This document shows positions 55,371 to 63,697 of a stretch of 64,000 bases of DNA, one piece after another. Numbering within the stretch: the first letter of the stretch is position 1; each line of letters opens with the position of its first letter. The DNA is from Bog-756 sp963718405 (GTDB lineage Bacteria > Actinomycetota > Acidimicrobiia > Acidimicrobiales > RAAP-2). Made by a program: the position numbers and the translations under genes. The stretch is from NCBI GenBank assembly GCA_963718405.1, contig CAVQYZ010000001.1:941035-1005034 (forward strand), written 5' to 3'. The notes beneath the pieces were generated by a model that worked only from the letters and a program-made list of their open reading frames with translations, ran no database searches and had not been told where the DNA came from.

Positions 55371-57817
55371 TGTTGGTCTCCGGTCTTGCTGGCCATTCTC
55401 CGGATGGCTCCGGCCTGGGCGGCCGGGCTGTTTCGGCCACGCCGACCGGAGCCTCGGCGATCGATCGGGCCGAGCGGCAACCTGGGCGCCGATCCGCCGT
55501 CAGCCTTGTGCCAGTGCTCGACGTGCCAACCGCGCCGCCTGGCGATGGCCGCCAGTTTGGCTTCGGGGTTGACAGCCACCGGAAAGCCCACCGCTTCCAG
55601 CATGGGCAGATCACTGGCCGAGTCGGCGTAGGCCATGGACTCCTCGAGGCGGAGGCCTTCGGCCTCGGCATACTCCGCCAACACCAGGGCCCGGGCCTCG
55701 CCGATGGGTGGCAGTTCGTCCAGTCGGCCGGTGAACTTGCCGTCAGCCTCTCCCATGTGGGCACAGACGATGTCGTCGAACAGGGGGCGCAGGGGCTCGA
55801 CCACCAGGTCCAGAGCGCCGGTGATCAGGAGGGTGCGGTGACCGAGGGCCCGGTGACGGCGCACCCGGGCCATGCCGGCCGGAAAGGATTTGGCCAGAAG
55901 CAGGTGGGAGAAGAGCTCCCATCCGTCGTCACGCAGCCGGTCCACCGGGGCGCCCTCGTAGCGACGGTAGAAGGTGCGCAGGAAGTCCCCGCGGTCCCGT
56001 CGGTCCAACAGGAGAAGCGACGGTGCTTCGCGCAGCAGGTCCGCCACGAAGGCGGCCCGCTCGGCGGGCGGGAGGTGACGGGAGGCCAGCCAGGCGTACG
56101 AATCGACCACGTTGGAGGCGATGAGGGTGTTCTCCAGGTCGAAGGCGGCCAGATGGCGGTCGGGGGACAGGATGGCCTTGCGGGCCCGGTCGGCCCGGCT
56201 GGGTTGACTGGAACGGCCGGGCGAGGTGCGCACCCGGGCGTGCTCGATGATGGAGGGGAGGTGGATGTCACGGACGTAGTAGTCCCAGTCGACGGCGCCA
56301 GGATCGAGGCAGAACAACCGGCGGTCGTCGGCATCCATCCGGTCCCACAGGCCCATCAGGCGATCGACCCGGTAGCGGGCCTCGGTCTCGGTGTACGCGC
56401 CGTAGAGCTCGACGTAGCCCAGGGCCCGTTCAGCCAGCAGATGTTGCTCCTCTAGGGCCGCCATCCACGCTGCCTGCCGCCCGCGGATGGGTAGTGAGCC
56501 CACGACCTTTTCGGCCAGGTCCATGGCTTTGTTGGCCCGCGTCAGTTGGCGCTGGACCCGGCCGCGACCGGGGAACGACCAGGCCGGCACCACGATGGGC
56601 TGACCGTCGGCGTCGTACAGGGGGTGCTCGGTGAACCACCCTTGGACTAGCTGAACCAGGCGTCCGTAGCGGAACGGGTTCCGCACTCCGGAGGCCACGT
56701 GGTAGACGCTCGGCCCCTGGTACTCCGCTTCGGGTCGGGCCACCGCCTCGGCGGCCACGACGATGATGGCCGCCACCACCAGGTCTACCGGGATGACGTC
56801 GGTGACTCCCTCGGGCACGCCGGGGAACTCCCGCAGCAGCCCTCGGGCATAGGAGACGATGATCGGCTCCGCCATCCGGAAGCCGCGGATCCAGCCCGGT
56901 CGGGGCTCGGCCAGGGCCGACTCGATGATGGAGGGACGGATGATGGTCATGGGCACGGTGTCGCCGTACTGGGAGACCAGGGCCCGTTCTCCCAGCGCCT
57001 TGGTATAGGGGTAGGCATCCGGCCATCCGAGGGACTGGGCCCGGGCCTGGCCCGAAGCCACCATCTGCTTTTTGACCCAATCTTCCCGCAGTCGTTCAGC
57101 CCGTTCGGCCAGGAGGTGCAACCCGGCGCCCCCGAGGTCGCCCCGGGCCTCCTTGGCAAACCCGGCCAATCGCTCGGATCCGCGGGACTCGGCATCGAAG
57201 TCGCTGCGCTGGCGCCGGGCGGCATCGACCTCGGCGCGCCAGTCCACCTCGATGCTGAAGCGGTTGGCGTCGAGGAGCTCCTCTTTGGCTTCGCCCTGAT
57301 GGGTGCCGGCCACGTAGGCCGTGGACACCGGGAGGAAATGGACCGGTCCCCGGCGTCCCTGCGCCACGGCGAGATCCCGGGCCGCGGCCACCGCACCGGC
57401 TACCCGGGAAGGACCGAGCAGGTTGACTTCAACGGCGGAGTCGAGCGGCGAGTCGAAGCTCACCGCGGCGGCCGAGTGAATGACCACGTCGCACTCGGAC
57501 AGCAGTTGTAGGCCGTCCTGGTCGAGGCCGAGAGCGTCTGTGGCCACGTCGCCGGCCACGGCGATCACCCGGGACGCCACCTCGGCATCGAAGCGGTCAC
57601 CGGTGTCCTGGCGGAGCCGGTCGAAGCAGTCGTTCTTGAGGATCTCGCGGGTGGCCCGCTGTTCCGCGGTAGAACGCCGGCCGGGGCGGATGAGGAGCAC
57701 CACCCGGGAGTCCGGGATGCTGCGGAGTATCCGTTCCACCAGGGCTGTGCCCAAAAAACCCGTAGCGCCGGTGATGAAGAACTGCTTACCGGCCAAGGAG
57801 TCGCGGACACGGGTCAC
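55367..57817 (-). CDS. Fatty acyl-CoA reductase fused to a HAD phosphatase
   Basis: An 816-residue two-part enzyme. The reductase half begins GKQFFITGATGFLGTALVER with the NADPH loop, and has VIHSAAAVSFDSPL, the active Tyr/Lys in YPYTKALGERAL (about residue 265) and a FAR_C-like helical domain near 420-500. The C-terminal HAD-IB half has LAAFDLENTLIASNVVDSYA (about residue 575) and MAYADSASDLPMLEAVG. Acyl-CoA would be reduced to aldehyde or alcohol; the phosphatase partner is unknown. GTG start; a palindrome lies in the 23-base gap to the TetR gene. First gene of a four-gene coupled operon. Confidence 0.85.
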   Translation of the reverse strand: MTRVRDSLAGKQFFITGATGFLGTALVERILRSIPDSRVVLLIRPGRRSTAEQRATREILKNDCFDRLRQDTGDRFDAEVASRVIAVAGDVATDALGLDQDGLQLLSECDVVIHSAAAVSFDSPLDSAVEVNLLGPSRVAGAVAAARDLAVAQGRRGPVHFLPVSTAYVAGTHQGEAKEELLDANRFSIEVDWRAEVDAARRQRSDFDAESRGSERLAGFAKEARGDLGGAGLHLLAERAERLREDWVKKQMVASGQARAQSLGWPDAYPYTKALGERALVSQYGDTVPMTIIRPSIIESALAEPRPGWIRGFRMAEPIIVSYARGLLREFPGVPEGVTDVIPVDLVVAAIIVVAAEAVARPEAEYQGPSVYHVASGVRNPFRYGRLVQLVQGWFTEHPLYDADGQPIVVPAWSFPGRGRVQRQLTRANKAMDLAEKVVGSLPIRGRQAAWMAALEEQHLLAERALGYVELYGAYTETEARYRVDRLMGLWDRMDADDRRLFCLDPGAVDWDYYVRDIHLPSIIEHARVRTSPGRSSQPSRADRARKAILSPDRHLAAFDLENTLIASNVVDSYAWLASRHLPPAERAAFVADLLREAPSLLLLDRRDRGDFLRTFYRRYEGAPVDRLRDDGWELFSHLLLAKSFPAGMARVRRHRALGHRTLLITGALDLVVEPLRPLFDDIVCAHMGEADGKFTGRLDELPPIGEARALVLAEYAEAEGLRLEESMAYADSASDLPMLEAVGFPVAVNPEAKLAAIARRRGWHVEHWHKADGGSAPRLPLGPIDRRGSGRRGRNSPAAQAGAIRRMASKTGDQQ

Positions 57818-57827
57818 CGGATCTGTC

Positions 57828-57839
57828 TACCATATGGTA
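57828..57839. promoter_or_regulatory. Palindromic operator between the acyl reductase and TetR genes
   Basis: TACCATATGGTA is a perfect 12-base palindrome. It fills the middle of a 23-base gap between two divergent GTG starts (57817 and 57841). Both messages are therefore almost leaderless, and one bound dimer could block both. Confidence 0.7.
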
Positions 57840-57840
57840 A

Positions 57841-58524
57841 GTGACGGAGTCGAGCATTGGTGCGGTGACACCCGAGGGGCGCGATCGGAGCCGACCCCGT
57901 GCCGTCCCGGTGTCCGCTCGGGGCCAGCAGGGCAGGACTACGTCGGAGCGGATCCTTGATGCCGCCCTGGTCTCCTTCGCCACCCGGGGGTACGACGCCT
58001 CGTCGCTCGATGCCCTGGCCGCCGGGCTCGAGATCCGCAAGCAGACCATTCTCTACTGGTTCCCTTCCAAAGAGGTGCTGCTCGAGGCGGTGATCGACCG
58101 GAGCGCCGTCGAGCTGTCGAACGCCTTGGAGGCCTCGCTGGCACGGGCGGGATCGGGGTGGTCCCGCGTGGAGGCCGTGGTGCGCTCGGTCTTCCGTCTG
58201 GCCGCCCGCCGTCCCGAGCTTCTCGGTCTGGTGCGAGAGCTGGGCCGAATGGGAACGCCGGCTGCCACCCGCCTGGTGGCTGCCATGGACCCGTTGCTAA
58301 GCCGGGCTTCGGAGTTCCTGGAGGCCGAGATGGACGCCGGGCACATGAGGCGCCACGAGCCCCGGCTGCTCCTACTGGCCATCTACTCCACAGTCATCGG
58401 CATGGTCACCGAAGTAGAGGTGCTCCGGGCGTTCGGGGAAGAGCCCACTGCCCGATCGTTGGTTCGTCGCCGGAACGAAATTCTGGATCTGCTGCGCTCA
58501 GCCCTGGTTACCGACGTCGCGTGA
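57841..58524 (+). CDS. TetR-family regulator
   Basis: A 227-residue repressor. A disordered N terminus of about 30 residues precedes ERILDAALVSFATRGYDASS and LEIRKQTILYWFPSKEVLLE, the HTH. The ligand domain LGLVRELGRMGTPAATRLVA and later helices follow. It is divergent from, and almost touching, the acyl reductase operon, with a palindrome between. It is the likely controller of that operon; an acyl-CoA or aldehyde ligand is plausible. Confidence 0.88.
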   Translation: MTESSIGAVTPEGRDRSRPRAVPVSARGQQGRTTSERILDAALVSFATRGYDASSLDALAAGLEIRKQTILYWFPSKEVLLEAVIDRSAVELSNALEASLARAGSGWSRVEAVVRSVFRLAARRPELLGLVRELGRMGTPAATRLVAAMDPLLSRASEFLEAEMDAGHMRRHEPRLLLLAIYSTVIGMVTEVEVLRAFGEEPTARSLVRRRNEILDLLRSALVTDVA

Positions 58525-58559
58525 CCGCGGCGTAGTTGGGCCACCGCTCGTCGGGTCGG

Positions 58560-59276
58560 TCAGTCGGACGCTTTGGTGGCTTTGCGGTCCCGGCGAGAGG
58601 GTTTCGGTGCAGGCGGAGGCGGACGTTTGGGCGTGTACCTCTTGTTGGCCTCGGGTCGAGCTGGGCCCTTGCCGGCACGGGAGGTCCGGTCGGCCTTGGT
58701 GGGTGGTGCCTTGGCCCGGGACGACCGGTCAGACGTGGGGGTCTCCGAAGACCTGTTGGCCTTGCGCAAGGCGTTGGCCTCTTTCTGCACCTTGTAGGAG
58801 TGATAGAGCAGCCAGACACCGAGTAGCAGGAAGGGCACGCCGACGAAGTAGCGGGTACCGAAGAACAAGAAGGCGAACAGGGAGATGAACCCCACCGGTG
58901 CCCGGCGACCGAGCCAGGTGGCACCGAAAAGCAGTGCTCCCGAGATCAGGCCGACCGCCAACGTGGTCTGCGGGGTGAGTTGACCCTTGGCCAGGCGGAA
59001 GTGCTTGTTGTCGGTCTCCACGAAGTAGATCAGGAGCCCCAGGACAACGGCGAGGCCGGAGGCTATGAACGAGTACAGGCGCTCGCGGTCATCGAGCTGC
59101 TCCACCGCCCGTTTGGTGTTGCCCTTCACTGTGCGCCCTTCGAGGCTCTTGAGGAATCTGGTTGCCAGGCTGGGCTTTACCTCGGCCTCGTCCGCGTCAT
59201 CATCGACGTCGTATCCGTCGTCGGGATCTTCCTCGTCGCCGAGGTCAGCCTGGCGATGATTGGATGAAGGGGCCAC
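58560..59276 (-). CDS. Membrane protein with acidic N terminus and basic C terminus
   Basis: About 238 residues. An acidic stretch (DEEDPDDGYDVDDDADEAE) is followed by three or four helices (SFIASGLAVVLGLLIYFV, TTLAVGLISGALLFGATWLG, FLFFGTRYFVGVPFLLLGVW) and a long Lys/Arg/Pro tail of about 70 residues. No family recognised. The basic tail could touch nucleic acid or the envelope. The start is uncertain: GTG at 59276 is preferred; ATG at 59339 would add 21 low-complexity residues. Confidence 0.62.
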   Translation of the reverse strand: MAPSSNHRQADLGDEEDPDDGYDVDDDADEAEVKPSLATRFLKSLEGRTVKGNTKRAVEQLDDRERLYSFIASGLAVVLGLLIYFVETDNKHFRLAKGQLTPQTTLAVGLISGALLFGATWLGRRAPVGFISLFAFLFFGTRYFVGVPFLLLGVWLLYHSYKVQKEANALRKANRSSETPTSDRSSRAKAPPTKADRTSRAGKGPARPEANKRYTPKRPPPPAPKPSRRDRKATKASD

Positions 59277-59369
59277 GGCATTCAGGCTACCGGCCCTGGC
59301 GCGACCCCTGGGGCCGGCGGGTCCCGAGGCAGCACTCAAGGTGAACGGCCGGTCTGGCGGCGGTTCCGG

Positions 59370-60263
59370 TCACGGTGCCAGCACCACCAGCCGCAATCCG
59401 GCGTTCTCTTGAGGCGGGATGACCCAGGCAGTGGACCGGGCCGTCTGGTCCGGACCGGGAGGGGCGCCCTCCAACGGAATAGCCCCCACCAGGCTCTCGG
59501 GTTCTTCGGCGGACAGCTCGAGATGATGGATGCGCCCGCTACGCGGGCCCAGCCACTGAGACAGTTCGGACGCGGGACCGGCGGTCGGGGCGACCAGGCG
59601 GAGACCGACCGGGCCGCCCCATGACAACTCCAACCATCGGTGGTCTGACCGGTTCCCCTCACCCGTGACCCGGCCTCCGAGCAGGTCCACGAAGAGGGGA
59701 GTGGCGGAGTCCAGTTCGGCCACCGCATGGGTGACCCAGAGCAAGGACGCCGGTGCGGTCAGGCCACTTCCGTCCAGGCGTCGCCGGCGATCGGCCGGGT
59801 AGTCGTCGGGCGCCGGGCTGCTCCAGGGAGCCGGGGCCTCAGCCAGCTGGACCACCACGCCCGTGGCCTGGCGAGGGTGAATGAACGCTTCCATCCACTC
59901 CGGGTCCGAGAAATTGACGCCAATGGGGTCGTAGGCCGTGGCTTCCATTCGGGCCAGCGCCGCGGCCAGATTGGGGACTTTGAAGGTCAGGTGATGAGGA
60001 CCAGGGCCGTTGTTGGTGATGAACCGATCGAGGAAGTCGTTGGTGGCCACGTCGTTGGGCATGAGGAGTTCGATCCGGCCCCCGTTGCCGAACTCGATCT
60101 GACCAGGAGCGAAGCCGGTGGCCAGGCCGCCGGAGCTCCACGCCGCGCCGAGTTCGGCGGCATAACGGTGCCAGGCATCCTGCCACCGGGGCACGGCGTG
60201 GGCTACGTGGTCGAGCACCACGCCGTCGATGGGCCGGGATTGATTGACAGGTGCGGCGCACAT
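59370..60263 (-). CDS. VOC/glyoxalase-like protein with two domains
   Basis: A 297-residue member of the vicinal-oxygen-chelate superfamily. GVVLDHVAHAVPRWQDAWHR starts the first module and GPGPHHLTFKVPNLAAALAR continues it. A second begins SLLWVTHAVAELDSATPLFV and has GRIHHLELSA. His residues at HVAHAV, HHLTF, HAVAE and HHLEL are likely metal ligands. It could be an epimerase, lyase or dioxygenase; the substrate is unclear. ATG at 60263 is preferred. Confidence 0.76.
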   Translation of the reverse strand: MCAAPVNQSRPIDGVVLDHVAHAVPRWQDAWHRYAAELGAAWSSGGLATGFAPGQIEFGNGGRIELLMPNDVATNDFLDRFITNNGPGPHHLTFKVPNLAAALARMEATAYDPIGVNFSDPEWMEAFIHPRQATGVVVQLAEAPAPWSSPAPDDYPADRRRRLDGSGLTAPASLLWVTHAVAELDSATPLFVDLLGGRVTGEGNRSDHRWLELSWGGPVGLRLVAPTAGPASELSQWLGPRSGRIHHLELSAEEPESLVGAIPLEGAPPGPDQTARSTAWVIPPQENAGLRLVVLAP

Positions 60264-60372
60264 GGCGGACACCTTGGTTCGTGGCCGCCCCGGCTGTCGA
60301 GACGGGATTGCCGGGATCCGATCGCCATGGACCGGTCACAGAGGGGACCGGGCAGCCTGTACCGTCGAGCCC

Positions 60373-61794
60373 ATGGATTTCCGAGCTTTGTCGGTGACCG
60401 GATTGGCGCAGGAGGTGCGGGCGGGAGAGCGTTCCGCCGCTTCGCTGGTGGAACACGCGCTGGACGAGATCGCCCAACACAACCCGCAGCTCAACGCCTT
60501 CGTGTCCGTGGACGAGGAGCAGGCCCGAGGCCACGCCGAGGACATCGACCGCAAGGTCGCCGCCGGCGTCGATCCAGGCCCGTTGGCTGGCATTCCCTTG
60601 GGAGTGAAGGACCTGGAGGACGCGGTGGGCTACGTCACCACCCATGGGTCGCCGGCATTCGCCGACGGCCCGGCCTCGGTATCGAATTCTCCGCTGGTGG
60701 CACGCCTGGTAGCCGCAGGCTGCGTGGTGGTGGGCAAGACCAACACTCCTGAGCTGGGCTGGACGTCGGATACCGATAACCGGGTCTTCGGCCCGACGCT
60801 CAACCCATGGAACCTGGATCACTCACCCGGTGGGTCGTCGGGCGGAAGCGCCGCGGCCATCGCCTCGGGCATGGTGCCCCTGGCCACCGGGTCCGACGGA
60901 GGCGGATCGATCCGCATCCCGTCGTCGTGTTGTGGTCTGTCGGGGATGAAGCCCTCGCTCGGGCGGGTGCCCAGTGGGGGAGCGGAAGCACCCGATTGGC
61001 ATCATCTGTCGACCCGGGGACCGATGGCCCGCCGGTTGGCCGATGTGGTGGCCGCCCTCGACGTCGTGGTGGGCCCCGATCCGAGCGATCTGCGTTCGCT
61101 TCCTCGACCTGAGGCGTCGTGGACCGCCGCGCTGGACGATCCCAAGCCACCCCGCAAGGTGGCCTGGTCGCCCACACTGGGCTATGCCGAGGTGGACGCT
61201 GAGGTGCTGGCCATCTGCCAACGGGCCATAGGAGTGATGGCCTCGTTGGGGACCGAGGTGGTGGAAGTCGAGACGGTGTTCGACACCGACCCGGTCGGCC
61301 AGTGGTTGACCTTGGCCGGCGTCTACAACCTGCGCACCCATGAGGGAATCCGCGGGACCGAGACCTGGGACGAGATCGACCCGGTCCTGGCTTCGGTAAT
61401 CGACTCCGCCACGGCTGTCAGTGCGGTCGATCTGGTTCGGGCCGAGGACTCCTGTCATACCCTGAACCTGCGCCTGGTGGAGCTGTTCCACGATGTCCGC
61501 CTATTGATCACCCCGACCGTGGCGGCCGAACCGCCCCTGCGGTCGCAGGGTGGGACCGGGATGATCAATGGCGTTCCCGAGTACAACTGGGTCAAGTTCA
61601 CTTATCCCTTCAACATGACCCGTTCGCCGGCGGCGACGGTCTGTGTCGGCCTGACCGCCTCGGGCCTCCCCGTAGGCCTGCAACTGGTGGGTCCACAACA
61701 CGCCGACCTGGTCGTGCTGCGGTCGGCCGCGGCCCTGGAAGCCGCTATCGGATTCGACGATGTGGCCCCGTTCCCGTCCACACCGGGAGCCTGA
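60373..61794 (+). CDS. Amidase-signature family amidohydrolase
   Basis: A 473-residue amidase. The Ser-cisSer-Lys triad is visible: Lys in GIPLGVKDLEDAVG (about residue 78), cisSer in HSPGGSSGGSAAAIASG (about 157) and the nucleophile in GSDGGGSIRIPSSCCGLSG (about 180). The C-terminal LTASGLPVGLQLVGPQHADL is usual. Substrate range of the family is wide (amides, carbamates, Glu-tRNA in other members). The gatB and gatC partners are absent, so it is not the tRNA amidotransferase. Confidence 0.92.
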   Translation: MDFRALSVTGLAQEVRAGERSAASLVEHALDEIAQHNPQLNAFVSVDEEQARGHAEDIDRKVAAGVDPGPLAGIPLGVKDLEDAVGYVTTHGSPAFADGPASVSNSPLVARLVAAGCVVVGKTNTPELGWTSDTDNRVFGPTLNPWNLDHSPGGSSGGSAAAIASGMVPLATGSDGGGSIRIPSSCCGLSGMKPSLGRVPSGGAEAPDWHHLSTRGPMARRLADVVAALDVVVGPDPSDLRSLPRPEASWTAALDDPKPPRKVAWSPTLGYAEVDAEVLAICQRAIGVMASLGTEVVEVETVFDTDPVGQWLTLAGVYNLRTHEGIRGTETWDEIDPVLASVIDSATAVSAVDLVRAEDSCHTLNLRLVELFHDVRLLITPTVAAEPPLRSQGGTGMINGVPEYNWVKFTYPFNMTRSPAATVCVGLTASGLPVGLQLVGPQHADLVVLRSAAALEAAIGFDDVAPFPSTPGA

Positions 61795-61880
61795 GTCCGG
61801 AGGGACGTGAGCTTGTCAGGTGACGAGCGGGCTACCATGGCCCACCGGTATTCCGGGGTGCAGAGCAATGGTGGACACCC

Positions 61881-61957
61881 GGGCGTTTAGCTCAGTTGGT
61901 TAGAGCGCAGCCTTCACACGGCTGAGGTCGGAGGTTCGAGTCCTCTAGCGCCCACCA
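61881..61957 (+). tRNA. tRNA-Val (anticodon CAC), likely integration site
   Basis: Acceptor GGGCGTT pairs with AGCGCCC, with discriminator A and encoded CCA (61955-61957). The anticodon arm CAGCC-TTCACAC-GGCTG shows CAC. The T arm is GGAGGTTCGAGTCCTC. A tyrosine integrase begins 77 bases after the end, the standard layout for an element inserted in a tRNA 3' end. Confidence 0.95.
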
Positions 61958-62034
61958 GGTCAGGACCGGTTTCCGGGTCCGGGCCGGAGGCGAGTGTCCT
62001 ACAAATGTCCTAATCCGGCGGTAACATCGCCGAG

Positions 62035-63304
62035 ATGGCCACTAGGACAACGACCAAGCGTCAGCCGGGGACGAAGCGGGAGCGTTCCCCGGGTCACTGG
62101 CAGCTCCGGGTCTTCAACGGGTACGACCCAGTCACCGGTAATCCCCGGCAGGCCACCCGGACGTTCGCCGGCACGGAACGCGAGGCATCCAAGGCACTCG
62201 CCGCTCTGGTCACCGAGGTCGCATCCGGGAAGTTCGACCGGACGAGGGCCACCGTCGGGCAGCTCCTCGACAAATGGTTGGAGCTGGGGGAGCGGACCCA
62301 GCGGCCCCGGACGCTGTACGAGAACAGAAGGAAGATCGACGGCCGGATCCGTCCGGCGCTCGGCGACGTCCGGCTGGACAAGCTGGAAGCCGATCGGCTC
62401 GATGCCACCTACCGGATGTGGCTCGACCAGGGCCTGTCAGCATCCACGGTCCACAAGTACCACTGCATCCTCTCGGCCGCCCTGCGTCAGGCCGTGAAGT
62501 GGGGGTGGATCGACGCGGCGCCCACGGCCCGGGCCACACCGCCGAGGGTGGAGCGGACCGAGATGAAGGTCCCGACACCCGACCAGCTCTCGACGCTGGT
62601 GAAGGCTGCCGAGGCCGATGACCCGGTGCTGGCCACGGCGGTGGCACTGGCGGCGCTCACGGGCGCCCGCCGGGGCGAGCTGGCGGCGCTCCGGTGGTCG
62701 GACATCGACATGGCCAAGGGCCGGGTCCGGATCGCCCGGTCGCTGACGGTCAGCCGGGGAGAGCAGCACATCGGGCCGACCAAGACCCACCAGGTCCGGG
62801 ACCTCGCCCTCGACCCCGTCTGCATCGAGGTGCTCCGCCGACGGTGGGCCTACATGACCGATCTGTCGGACCGGGCCGGCTCCCCACTGGTGCCCGACCC
62901 ATTCGTGCTCACCTACAACGCCAACGGTGAGATCCCGGCCAACCCGGACACACTCACGCACGGGTTCGCCAGGCTGTGCGAGGCCCTGGAGAAGCCGGCC
63001 CTGAGCGAACTGAAGAAGACCAAGCCCAAGGTGAGCGGACCGACCTGGCGCCGGGGGAGCGGTGGCCGTTCCGATTCCACGACCTCCGACACTTCTCGGT
63101 GACGATACTGATTGCCGCCGGTGTCGACGTGAGACGGTCGCCGACCGCCACGGCCATGCCCGCGCCACCATGACCTTCGACCGCTATGCCCACGCCCTGC
63201 CCGAACGGGACCGGGAGGCCGCCGGGCTGCTCGGTCAGGTGCTGGAGCAGGCGACACTCGGGCTCACCGAAGATCACTCTCCGGCGGCATCGCCGCGGAG
63301 GTAG
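62035..63304 (+). CDS. Tyrosine site-specific integrase, two frameshifts
   Basis: A phage/ICE-type integrase of about 420 residues. An Arm-binding start (HWQLRVFNGYDPVTGNPRQA) and a SAM-like core (GQLLDKWLELGERTQRPRTL) precede the catalytic domain. Catalytic residues are spread over three frames: Arg in LTGARRGELAALRW, HDLRH in WPFRFHDLRHFSVTILIAAG, and the His...Tyr part in GHARATMTFDRYAHALPERD. A base seems missing near 63050 (G run) and near 63132. All catalytic positions survive, so the gene may be intact in the real genome. It inserted next to tRNA-Val. Confidence 0.88.
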
Positions 63305-63470
63305 CGCTCGAGCCTAGGCACGAAGACCGCCACCGGGCACCGATCTGAATGGCCGGGTCGAACTGGCCCGTCCGGCAGAGCCGGTACAGCGTATCGGTGT
63401 GGAGCCCGATCAGCCGTGCGGCCTCGGGCACGGTGATGAGGTCGGCTGAGCCTGGCCGTCCGGCCGTCAT
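63274..63470 (-). CDS. Excisionase-like HTH protein, one frameshift
   Basis: A MerR/HTH_17-type small DNA-binding protein of about 65 residues. ITVPEAARLIGLHTDTLYRL and CRTGQFDPAIQIGARW are the helix-turn-helix and wing. One missing base near 63335 diverts the frame; shifting it gives VFVPRLERYLRGDAAGE and a stop at 63274, the usual end. It is convergent with the integrase, overlapping its end by about 30 bases. It probably directs excision. Confidence 0.76.
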
Positions 63471-63580
63471 CCGGCTGGCTCCCTTGGTTCGGAAAGTCGA
63501 TCAGCAAGGGATCCCCTCGATTCGCATTGTGGACATCGCACCAATCGGCGATGGCTCCGGCCCCTTCATTCTCCGGACCG

Positions 63581-63697
63581 ACGTCACCCTCAACGTCACC
63601 CTGGGCCGGCCGTTGGGAGATTCCAGTGTCACCCTGGCGTGCCTCAGATCCATCCCAACGTCACCCTGGCCTGGGGTTCGGACGGAGCAACGTCACC
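63581..63697 (+). repeat. Five ACGTCACCCT repeats, four at 32-33 base spacing
   Basis: Copies start at 63581, 63593, 63626 (GTGTCACCCT), 63658 and 63690 (ACGTCACCTT). From the second copy on, the spacing is 33, 32 and 32 bases, about three helical turns. No protein frame explains the pattern. It resembles repeated transposase or recombinase sites at an element end, or operator sites. Confidence 0.55.
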
